From: Rhizobium sp. ASV8
GTDB taxonomy: Bacteria > Pseudomonadota > Alphaproteobacteria > Rhizobiales > Rhizobiaceae
Assembly: GCF_016429255.1 (NCBI RefSeq)
Contig: NZ_JAELUG010000068.1
Coordinates: forward strand, 1 to 37,095
Reading direction: 5' to 3'
Length of the DNA: 37,095 bases
Shown here piece after piece: positions 1 through 10,400 of the stretch. The stretch's first letter is position 1, and every line of letters starts with the position of its first letter. Below the pieces are notes generated by a model that searched no databases, was not told the DNA's origin, and saw nothing but the letters and a program-made list of their open reading frames with translations. A program made the translations under genes and the position numbers.

Positions 1-490
1 CATTGCCGGTAAACGTCCGCTTGCCGGTCATGAAGTCGTCGTCGGAGATACCGAGCGTCGAGGCGACGAAGGCGCCGGCCTTGACCGTGCCCGTCTTGGT
101 AATGGCAATGCCGTTCGGGTTGATCAGGTAGACCTGTCCATTGGCATTGATCTGGCCTGCTATGGTCGAGGTCGTCTGACCGGTCACGCGATTGAGGATG
201 GCTGCATTGGCATCCGGCTGGACGAAGGTGACGCGGTTGCCCTTGCCGACGTCGAAACTCTGCCAGTTGACGACGGCGCTGCCGCTCGTCTGGTTGATCG
301 TCAGGGACCCGGCCGATGGCGACCCGATCGTCGCACTGCCCGCTGCCACCTGACCACCCGAAGGCAGCGACTGCGCCAATGCAGCCGTGCCCAGAAGCAC
401 CGCCGTCGAATGCACCAGTGCCGTCGAGGCAAGCAGTGCCACCAGACGGGTCCTGTGCGAGAGCGTCATGCAGGTCATTTGTTTCGTCAT
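1..490 (-). CDS. Second TpsA-type exoprotein, N-terminal part only (runs off the left edge)
   Basis: An open frame of 163 codons runs from ATG at 490 to the left edge without a stop. It begins with a long export signal (basic start, hydrophobic core at about residues 17-39, cleavage plausible after ALA at 39, before Gln40). A filamentous-haemagglutinin TPS secretion domain follows, with VVNWQSFDVGKGNRVTF at about 73-89 and the diagnostic INPNGIAI at 123-130. This domain type is recognised in the periplasm by a TpsB transporter. The start at 490 has GAAGG about 8 nt upstream; an in-frame ATG at 496 is possible but too close to that site. It lies downstream of the large CDI-like operon on the same strand, after a gap of about 580 bp, so it probably has its own promoter. 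No transporter for it is visible, so it may share the TpsB at 19945-21720 or use one outside the window. Everything beyond residue 163 is unseen. Confidence 0.9.
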   Translation of the reverse strand, partial: MTKQMTCMTLSHRTRLVALLASTALVHSTAVLLGTAALAQSLPSGGQVAAGSATIGSPSAGSLTINQTSGSAVVNWQSFDVGKGNRVTFVQPDANAAILNRVTGQTTSTIAGQINANGQVYLINPNGIAITKTGTVKAGAFVASTLGISDDDFMTGKRTFTGN

Positions 491-1070
491 TGCCATTGCC
501 TTCAGCAGGAGGAGGCCGACAACCAAAGCCGCAAGCCACTCCCTTCCATCGTCCATTCGTACGTCATGCCAAGAGCGATGGCTCGGCGGACCACGCCAAG
601 ACAATCGATCTCACATTCCCGTTGTCGACGACGTTAGGAACGTTCTGCGAAAGGGCCAACATCCATTTTTGACATGCGATTGGAATTGGATGTTCGAGAC
701 GCTGCACGGGCCTGAAATCGACGGGCACGCGGGGACGATTCGCTCGGCCGATGGCGAAGACATATCCCCTCGGAAGAGCCCATTCCGCCGCTAACGCGGC
801 GGCGCCAAGTTCGCTGGCGTCTCTTTGCTCTTGATGGGAATCAAACCGGCGACCCGGTTGTCGCAAGAGCTATCTGCCTGAAATTCCTCAGCAATGGCAA
901 TCCATACTGTCCGTATAGGATAACCGATTGGGGCCGGAAGGGGACCGTCGGCTGCAAAGACGGCTACTGCGAAAAGCAGACATTCGTGGCGTCGGCGCGA
1001 AGGTCAAGGTCGCCTCGAAGCGGAAATCATATTTGGCGTGAAAGTCAGGCAGGCTGTCTAAAAGCCCGGA
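491..1070. other. Intergenic region upstream of the second TpsA gene; no convincing gene
   Basis: Short frames exist on both strands, but none has a recognisable protein or good start. It should contain the minus-strand promoter and 5' leader for the exoprotein starting at 490. A perfect 7-bp stem with a 4-nt loop lies at 785-802 (CCGCCGC-TAAC-GCGGCGG). No T-run follows on either strand, so it is a structured element and not a clear terminator. Confidence 0.5.
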
Positions 1071-1178
1071 CTAGTTCGAGTTTCGAAAGAAATCGTACAA
1101 TACGAGTTCAATCGGCCAATATAGCGCCACGAGGCCGAGCAATATCAGTGCGTGAATGACTACAGCCTTGCGGGCCAT
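1071..1178 (-). CDS. Possible 35-residue single-pass membrane peptide downstream of the immunity gene
   Basis: ATG at 1178 opens 35 codons ending in TAG at 1073-1071. The start is MARK, followed by a hydrophobic stretch at about residues 6-20 (VVIHALILLGLVALY), then Trp-Pro and a polar end. That is a positive-inside single membrane helix. It begins 24 nt after the stop of the candidate immunity gene on the same strand, so it could be the last gene of the CDI-like operon. A GAAGGA sits about 20 nt upstream of the ATG, which is too far to be a good ribosome site, so translation is uncertain. I recognise no family. It could be a real small protein, for example an immunity or entry accessory factor, or a chance frame in an AT-richer intergenic stretch. 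Confidence 0.35.
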   Translation of the reverse strand: MARKAVVIHALILLGLVALYWPIELVLYDFFRNSN

Positions 1179-1202
1179 CACGAACCGGTTCCCAAGCGTC
1201 CT

Positions 1203-1448
1203 TCAATTGACGGGTCCCCACACCCCCCGAAACGGTGCTTCAGGAGCGACCAAGCGCCATATTTCTCCAGATTCTTTGCAACGATACCATCGCTCCTCTA
1301 GTCCAGAGATAAGGTCGATGCTTGGTTTCGTTACTGGAATATGCTCGACAGTGCCCAGATCGACCTGCGCCGATAGCCAAACGCAAAAACGCTTGTATTC
1401 TCCCGGCGAATCGAATCCGTGAATTGCTTCCCAATTGCAAGCGTTCAT
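1203..1448 (-). CDS. Candidate CDI immunity protein (81 aa) overlapping the toxin stop codon
   Basis: An 81-residue cytoplasmic-type protein without signal peptide. The chosen ATG at 1448-1446 overlaps the TGA of the giant exoprotein (1447-1445) in the classic ATGA arrangement, implying translational coupling. A GTG at 1463 would add five residues. The sequence reads like a compact alpha/beta domain with a conserved-looking core: SPGEYKRFCVWL near the start, EERWYRCKESGEIWRLV in the middle, then APFRGVWGPV at the end. Position is the main argument: in CdiA/CdiI systems a small gene directly after cdiA encodes the antidote that binds the CdiA-CT toxin inside the cell. I cannot assign it to a named immunity family. 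This end of the operon is AT-richer than the exoprotein body (27 of 60 bases G+C at 1261-1320, against 37 of 60 at 15001-15060), as expected for exchangeable toxin/immunity cassettes. Confidence 0.7.
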   Translation of the reverse strand: MNACNWEAIHGFDSPGEYKRFCVWLSAQVDLGTVEHIPVTKPSIDLISGLEERWYRCKESGEIWRLVAPEAPFRGVWGPVN

Positions 1449-4400
1449 GGCGTTTTTATCCACGAAGAATCGACCCTAACTCCCGGTGGGAACACCACTT
1501 GGTTGCCCCCACCTACTAACCCACCTTGGGGAGCGGCCGCGCCCGTGAAGTACCTTGTCCCTGCTGGGATCTCGATCTTTACAACGTTGGTGGCTGTGTT
1601 GCCCCATTGAGGCAGGAGAGCGCTATCAATAATAGATTGAACAGGGCCAGCCGATGGAACCTGAGTCCAGTAACCACCCATTTGGTTCGCAGTGCCTCCA
1701 TAAACACGATACAGCGTGGTCGGTTGCTGCGCGACCATTTCAGCATATGTCCCGCTTCTAAACGTGTTGGCTATTTCAGCTGAAAGCGGACCTGGATTCA
1801 AGGGGCTGTATGTTGCGACAACAGTATTCTTTGCGACGCCTGCGCTACCCAACAAACCTGCTTCGCTGTCGCAGGCACTACTGCATGCGCCGAGCCCTGC
1901 GCTTGTCGATCTGTTAGGATTCTCGAACCACGCATTCCATATCCTCCCGAACCAGGATTTTTCTGCAGCAGCGTTTTTACCGACCTGCGCGGCGACGTTG
2001 GCCTCAGCAGCTGCGGCACCTTCTGCGGCTGCGCCACCCCCTAGCATGAATCCTGCGATCAGATGTTTAGAGCCATCCGGATCGCTCAGCAGATCCAATT
2101 CCGTACGCATATACGCGTCAAGGAATGCCTGGTCCTCGAACGATAGTCCGTCCCGACCGCCGACCAATGACGCATAGGCTTCACGTAGACCAGCCAACGC
2201 CGCTTGACAACTCGGCGTGCTACTTCCACCCACACATGCGGTCCTGACACTCTCGTCGCTCTGTGTGTCTGTTATGCCGAGGGATTTCTGCAAATTGCAG
2301 GCTTCGTCGTTGCCTTTGGCGCAGGCGTCGACCGCATGTCGTAGCGCCACCGCCTGCCTGTCGTTGAGATAGTTGTAATTGAAGTTATCGAGACTTGCGG
2401 CGGCGCCGCCGTTGCCGCCGATGGCCGCGCCAATGAAGGCAGCTGCCCATTCGCCGATGGCAACCTTTTGCACGTCGGTCAGATTGGGATTGGCGGCGAG
2501 GACTTGCTGCAGAATGCCGTTGGCAAGCTCTTCCGCAGCCGCGCTGGCTGCGGCCTGACCGGCGTTGCCGCCGGCAAGCTGTGCGATGACGGCCGCGGCT
2601 GCGGCGTGCAGTGCGACCTTCTCGGGGCTGCCTTCCTCCCAATGCATGTCATTGGCCAACCTGCCGATCGCCATATTGGCGAGTTGCGACAGTGCCGCGG
2701 CACTCTGCTGCTGGGCTTTCAGCTTATCGATGTCGAAGGGATCGACGGTGTTGTTGGCCTTGGAAGCATCCGTGTTAAGGTCGGAAAGGTCCTGGCTCTG
2801 GCTCGTCAAGTTCCAGTTGCCTGGCGTGACGGTCGCCAACGTTTGGCCATAATCGTCCTGCTTGGCCGGTTGACCAACGACCGGGATCGGGATGCCAGCA
2901 CCGACCAAGCTGAAGCCGGAACTCTTCGAGGAGGCCGACATAGAGTTTTCGATGTTGGAATAGAGGATCTGATTTGCGGTCAGATCATTGTTGGCGGGAT
3001 CGGCGGTCGAGCCAATGAAGCCGCCCTTCAGATCGATGGTGCCATTCGTGTTGATGTGATAGCCACCGGTACCAGCGAAGATGCCACTCTGTTGAGAAAC
3101 GTTGGCATAGTCGCCGTTGATGGTACCCTGATTATAGCCGCCGCTGATGCCGCCGGAACTGATGCCAAGCGCGGCGCTCCTCGACTTCTCGTCATAGGAA
3201 GCTGTATCCTGGCGGCTTTCGATGGTGATGCCATTCGCCGCACCGGCAGTCACAGTCTTGCCAGCAACAACGCCACCTGCCAGCGTCAATGTATCACCGG
3301 CAACGACCGTTACCGTATTGGTACCGCTGATATTCGAATTGACCTGCGTCACCGAGCTTGCAGCCTGCTTGCCGGAACCATAGGCCGCGTTTGCGGTCGG
3401 GCCAGCATTGAAGATGTTGCCGCTGGCATCGATGCTCGCGCCTAAGCCAACGCTGACAGTACCCGCCTTGCTGCTGCTCTTGCTGTCGCTGGTCGCCTGC
3501 ACGCTTTCAAAATCAACCTTGCCGGCTGCCGAGATCAGCATACTGCCATCGTTGGGATCATCGGAGGCCGCCAGGGTCTTGCCATCCTTGCCCATGCCGG
3601 CGCTGACCTGCACGCCGCGACCGACGACATCACCAGATTTGGCGACGATGGTCACCGAGCTGCCGCGAATCTCGGGCGGAACAGGGATTGATGTCGTCGA
3701 TTCCGACGAACTTTCGCTGAAGCTATAGCCGGCAGTCAGCGAGATTCCAGCGACGGCAGGCTTATGGCCAGTTATGGGATTGGGGTCCGCATTGATGGCC
3801 TTCAAGGTCGACGTGATCGCCTGATAACCCTTGACGCCGGCCAGGACCGCGGGAGCGATCCCGTAGATGCCGTTATCCCCAGATAGCAGGCTGCCGGCCT
3901 GCATTGCTTGCTGTCCGGCTGCGATCAGCGACGATTGGACCGATAGGCTGACACCAGCAAAACTCTTCTTCTGCATCTCAGAGGCGTTGGTGACGTCGTT
4001 GCTCGAGAGCATGTTGACGTTATCGCCTGCGAGCAGGCCAATCTGGCCAGCGGCCAGGATCTTACCAGACTGGTCGTTGATGTTGCGGTTGGCGGCAATG
4101 GTGATGCCGCCGTAGCTGTCTAGCGTGCTGACCGCATTGATGTTGGCATCATTTGAACGCTTCTCTTCCGACTTGGCGACACCAATGCCGATCGACAGGC
4201 TGCCGTCACCAGACGGGAAGTTGATGCCGAAGCCGGAGCGCTTGGTCAGGTTGGACGACGACTGCTCTTCGGCACCTGGCGCGATGTTGACGTCGCGTGC
4301 CGAGGAAATCACCGTACCGTCGCCGGAATGCGAGGACGATCCGAAGATGTTGACGTCGCCCTGGGTGGAGGTGATCGTCGTTGTGCCACCAGACGAAAGC

Positions 4401-7400
4401 GCCGAACCGATATTGTCGGTCGAGCTCTGGCTGCTTTTCGAGTCCTTCGATCCATAGATCGAGATGAAGCCACCGCCGGAGCCGACGCCAATGCCGGATT
4501 TCTTGACCTGCTTGTCGCTCTCATGCTGTTCCTCGGCGCCCATGATCGTAACGGTCGAGCCAGAAAGGGAGAGATTGTTGCCGGCGGCGATGTTGGAGCC
4601 GGAGACGACGGTCTCACCGATAGCAGCTACGTTAAGGTTGCCTGAGGCGGAGACGGAGGAGCCGACAGTATCCTCATCATAAGTATGCGTATGGGTCTTC
4701 GAAGAAGAGAGGAAGCCGCTCTTCTTACTGTCGGATGTCGTTTCCTTCGTGTCCTTGCCGGAGGCAATGAGGATATTGCCGGCAGCCTGAATATGGGCGT
4801 CAGCCGTGTGGGTGGCGTCACCGGCAGTGACGCCGGAGGCCGAAATCGTGACATCGCCGCCAGTGGAATTGATATTGACGCCGGTCTGGCCGTAGATCGA
4901 AGAGCCTTCGGCGGTTGCCGTCGTCTCAGTCGCCTTCTTCGAACCGAACTTGCTGGACGACGATGCACCGTTGCTTGCTTCTCCAATGGTGACGTCGCCC
5001 TTGGCAACGAGGTTGGCCGCGCCACCCTTGGCAGCGACATCCGAGCCGATGACGCTGATGTTACCGGTATCGGCCTGGACAATGACGTTGCCGTTTTGCG
5101 AGGTAATCGACGAGCCATTGCTCGTGACCGCGGTCGAGGACGATTGACCGCCCTTGTAACCGTTGTACGAGCCCGCGGTCGTTTTCGACTGGCTCGCCGT
5201 CTGATCCTGAGAAGCTGCGATTGCAATATTGCCATTCGTCGAGACGATGCCGAGATTGCCGCCGGCCATAAGCGATGAGCCGCCGATCAACACGCCCTGA
5301 TTGCCCGACACCAGCATGGCGCCACCGGCTGTCAGCGATGAGGCTTGCTGCGTCAGGCTGGTGGTCGTCAGAGTCGTGCCGCGGCTAATGTCGACCGTCG
5401 TATTCTGAACGCCGGCAGAGATAATGTTGACAGTGCCACTGGACGAGGCGATGGACAGGTCACCGCCGACTTTGGCGGAACTGGCGATGACGTTGACGCC
5501 GTTGGTACCGGCAATGCTCAGATTGCCGCCGGTGGCTACGGTGGTGCCGACCAGCGTCTGGACACCGCCATTGTCCTGTTTGACGGCGCCCAATGTTACT
5601 GTCTGACCGGAGAGCTGCGCGCCGCCGCCAGCGGCGACCTTCGTGCCGCTGAGCGTCAGGCTGCCTGCGCCGGCATCCATTTTCAGATTGCCGCCGGCAG
5701 TGACGCCGCCGTTGGCGGTGACTACAGTCTGCCCGCCGATGTTCATCGTCTGGGCCGCCAGCGTAATGCCATTCTCGGCATTGAGGTTCAGATTGCCGCC
5801 AGCGAGGAAAGCGCCGCCATTGGCCTTGATGCTGCCCGCATTGATGGTCATGCCGTCGGCCGCAGCAATCGCGCCGGAATTGTCGACGCTCGAGGCATCG
5901 ATGCTGACCGTGTTGCCGGCGATCATGGCCGCGGATGTGGTCTTGGCGCGGTCTTCAGCGGAGAGATAGACGACCGGCACCAGCACCGGCGCGCCATCGA
6001 CGACCTCCGTCTGGTAGATCACCATCGACTGCGTCAGCGACGCAGCCTGCTCCGGCGTCAACGGCTGCCCAAGACCCAGGCCATGCGCCTCGGCATAGGC
6101 AACACCATTGTCGAGCAGTGCCTTCATCTGGTCGGTGGCATTGTCGCCGGGGACGAACGAGCCAGCACCGAGACCGTTTCCGACCAGTTGGCGCATCTGC
6201 TCATCGATGAGCTGGTTGTCGAAATAGGCATCTCCAAGGAAGGGAACCTTGGTCTCCGGCGTATAGCCGATCCGGTCTATGAAATAGGCTGAGCCATAGA
6301 ACTTGGAGACATCAAGGAAGGCCGCCCGGGTCTCGAACAGGAAAACCTGGCCCGGAACCGTGCCTCCGACGCCGCCCGATTGCGGCTTCGCAAGGGTTGC
6401 GAGCTGAGCGCCATTTGTCTGCAGGATCTGGGTGAGATTGCCGCTATTGCCGATCGCGGTCGTGAGCTTACCCATCAGGCTGTTCGGGCTAACAGAAGCA
6501 CTGGCAGCCGTCAGGATGTTGCCGCCGATCGCTGGACCTGCTGCTGCCGTAACGCCGCTGCTGTTGACTGAGGCACCGTTAGATGCGGTAACACCACTGC
6601 TGCTAACAGAAGCCCCAGCCGCCGCGGCGAGACCGCCACCATTGACCGCAGGACCGGCCGCTGCGGTCATACCATTACCGGTGATCGCAGCGCCGGTAGC
6701 CGCCGTCACGCCGCTGCCGCTGATCGCAGCGCTGCTGGTTGCCATTATGCCGGTGTTGCCGATTGAAGTGCTGCCGGCCGCTGTCGGGCTCGTGCCAGCG
6801 ACGGATGCATTGCCGGCCACTATCGCGTTGCCGCCGTTGATCGAGGCACCGGTTGCGGCATTCAGTTGATTACCGCTTAGCGTGGCGCCCGTGTTTGCGG
6901 TCAAACTGGCGCCACTGATCGACGTGCTGCCGCGCGCCTGCAGATTGTTGCTGCTGATCGGCGGTCCCGAACCGATCGCCGGACCGTTTCGTGCAAGCGA
7001 GGGGCCACTGCTCGCTGTGGCGCCGCCATTGGTGGCTACGTTGGAAAGCGCTGCATTGACGTTGAACAATGCACCGCCCGCAGTCATGCTACCCAAGGCG
7101 CCAAGCGGATTGTTCGTTGTCGCCGCAGCGCCGATCGCAACCTGACCGGCAATGGATCCGTTGGATACAGCATTGTTGACCGCACCGCCGCCATTGATGC
7201 CGAGCGCCCCGCGCGCCTGGATAACGCCTGAGATCACGCCGATCGCGGCAACGCCGGTAACTGTGGTGCCGGGATTCAGATCCCGGGAGGGGTCGCGCGT
7301 GCCGTTCGGGTTGGGCTGATAAGTTGTCGTGGTATTTTCGATGCAGGGCCGGTTAGGCCCGCTGCAGTTCAGTGTTGTCGTCGTTACCGCCTTGTCAGGG

Positions 7401-10400
7401 TAATACTGGCAAGACGTCGAGCTATTGCATGTCACCTCGGAAATGCGATTGAGCGTGGCGCCGTCATTGGTGAGTGTACCTGCCACAGTGAGCAGCATGT
7501 TGCCGTCGGACTTGATCGAACTGTACGAGTTCCACAAATTGGTCGCGTTGATGGTCAGGTCTCGGCCTGCGCGAATTTGCGCAGAAGCTCCAGCACCGCT
7601 GATCAACTGATCCTGCAGCATGAGTTGGCGGACGAGACTGGTGGCGCCACCAGATTGATCGATGAGATCATAGGCATGCAGAATATCGTTGGACAGCAGC
7701 ACGTTGCGCTGGATTGCCGGTGCCGAGGTGGTGACATTGCTCAGGCCGCTGGTCAGGATCGACATGCTGTCGCCGGACTGAATGAGGCCGGCGGAGTTGA
7801 CCACGGCGCCGTTACGCTGACCGCCGCCTGGGCCTGCTATGGCAAGACCGTTACGAGCAAGGAGCGCGCCCTGATTGTTGGTCAGCGTGCCGCCAACGAA
7901 GAAGTTGGCATTGTTGCCAGCGAAGACGAGACCGGACGGGCTATTGTAGAAATCGCCTGATATGTTGAAGGTGAGGTTGTTGCCGGCCGCCAGCTGCCCG
8001 GCATTGCCGAGCGAGGGCAAGTTCAGCGTCAGGTCGTGCGCCGCAAGCAGTGCGGTATTGGCGTTCGTCGTAAGACCTGCAGCGGAGACCGTGATGTCGC
8101 CGGAACCACCCGCATTGGTGACGGTGCTGACCTGCGCATTCGAAAGATCAGCGTTACCTGTCAGATTGAGGCTCAGACCGCCGAAAACAAGATTGCTGCC
8201 CGAGAGATTGGCGGATGAGGCATTGACGATCAGAGTACCACCGCCCGCCAACCGGCTGCCTTTGCTACCGGACAGATCAAGCGCACCAGTGTTCAGCGTC
8301 AGATTCCCGCCGACGCGGGTCGTACTGGTATAGGAAATGGCGCCTGGGCTTGTGAGCGCGGCATTCCCCAGACTTTGCAGACTGCTATAGCTGATATTCT
8401 GAGTCGCCGTGGCGGCGAGATTGCCGCCCGAGAGCAATGAGTTAGCGCTGACGCCGCCGTTTGAGGCGGCAAGCGTCGTGGTGCCGGTGCGCCGCAGCAT
8501 CAGAGTGCCATCGGCTGACGCATTGGTGGCGGAAAAGTCGACGCCTGAGACCAAGCTGTCGACGATGATCGACCGGGCGTTGAGGTTGATGTCACCACCG
8601 CCGAGCGATTGGCCGGTGAGAGTGATGGCATTACCGGCGCCAATAGTCAGATCGCCATGAGCGACGACGTTGGCGCTGACATTGTTCGCCGCATTGGCCG
8701 TTATGTTGCCGGCCGCTACCAGGCTGTTGAAGGTCGCGTTGCCGGATGTCGCTTTCAGGGTTAGATCGCCCGTCTGCCCAAGGACGATATTGCCGTTGGT
8801 CGCTTGGCCGGTTGCAGTGAAATCTGCCCCGGCGACGATGACCTTGCCGCTGATATCGGATCCAATGATCGAAACGTCGCCAGCGCCAAGAAGCTGACCG
8901 TTGATGGTAACGACGCCGGGATTGGTCGACGAACCGATCGTCACTGCCCCGTGGCCCGTGATGTTGCCGCCGGCAAAGGCGTTCGCTGCAACATTGATGC
9001 CGCCGGCGACGATCAACATGCTGGCTGAAGCACTCTCGGTATTGATGGTCAGATCGCCGTTTGGTCCAAGAGCGATGGCGCCGTTAGCAGAGCGCGCGGT
9101 GGCGGCGAAATCGACGCCGGTAACCGCTTGCCCCAGTTGGACAGTCGAACCGGAGAGTAGGACGTCGCCGGCGGCAAGGAGCTGGCCGGTCACGTTGACG
9201 CTGTTGCTGCCGGCAAGGGAAATGTCGCTATGCCCGGTAACGGTGTTCGCCGTGATCGTAGCGCCGCTGGCATCGATTGTGCCGGCCGACAACATCGTCT
9301 GACCCAGGATGCCGGCAGACGCAGTCAGCGTCATATCGCCAGCAGTTCCGAGCACAATGCCGCCGCCGGCGTTGGTGGCAGCGAAATCGACACCCGAAAT
9401 CAAGACCGGCGCATTGATGCTGCCGCCGCTAACCGTGAGATTGCGAGCAGCAATGATCTGGTTGCTGACATCGACATCGCCGACAATGGCTGCGTTACCA
9501 TGAGCGGTGATGCTACCGGCAATGAGATCAGCCGCATGCGCCGTGATGTCGCCAGCAGAAAGGATCGTTGCGGCGGTAATGCTACCGGAGGCCGTCAGGT
9601 TCATGGCTCCCGATGACGCCAGCACGATATTGCCACCGGCGCCGTTGGTGGCGGCAAAGTCGATACCGGAGATCAATGTAGGTGCACTGATGCTGCTGCC
9701 GCTGATGGTGAGGTCGCCGGCGGCAAGGATCTGGTTATTCACATCGACGTTGCCGACGATGCCGACTTTGCCATGGCTGGTGATGCTGTTCGCCTTCAGA
9801 TTGCCAGCATTCGCGGTGACATCGCCGGCCGACAGAATAGTGGCGGCCGTCGCGTTGCCAACAACGGTAAGGTTCATGGCGCCAGATGAGGCGAGAGCGA
9901 TGTTGCCACCACTCCCATTGGTGGACGCGAAATCGACACCGGAGACGAGAAGGCCTGAGCTAAGGCTGGCGCCTTCAATGCGGAGATTGCCGGCGGAGAG
10001 TACCTGGCCGCTCACATTCACGTGGCCGTTTGCCGCCGTGCCGTTGGCCGTCAGATTGGTGTTACCATGGCTGGTGATGTTACCTGCGGTCAAATCCATC
10101 GCTTGAGCGGTAAGATCCCCGGCCGACAGAAGCGTGCCGACCGTGATATCGCCTGAGGAAGTCAGCGACACATCGCCACTTGATGCCTGGACGATATTGC
10201 CGTTGGTGGCGGCCGTTCCAGCAAAATCGACACCGGAGACAATTGCGCCTGCTGCAATGCTCGGGCCTGAGGCGCTAATAGTCCCACCGCCAAGAATTTG
10301 GCCACTAACGGTGGTCGCACCGGCGAGAGCGATATCCTTGTGCCCGGAGACGGTATCGGCGGTCACGGTAGCGGCATTGAGGTCGATGGTACCGGCGGCC

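Noticed and set aside
564..866. 100-codon minus-strand frame between the second exoprotein and the immunity gene
   Set aside because: No family resemblance and an Arg/Ala-rich composition typical of chance frames.
878..1000. Possible zinc-ribbon remnant of an IS1595-type transposase on the plus strand (PYCPYR, then CKDGYCEKQ)
   Set aside because: Only one weak Cys pattern, no start, no neighbouring transposase sequence; too little to call.
2468..3445. 325-codon open frame on the plus strand opposite the exoprotein (and many similar ones up to 18551)
   Set aside because: They lie opposite a single very long, well-supported coding frame; their composition (Ala/Pro/Leu or Arg/Asp/Gly runs) is the mirror of Gly/Ala/Ser repeats on the other strand.
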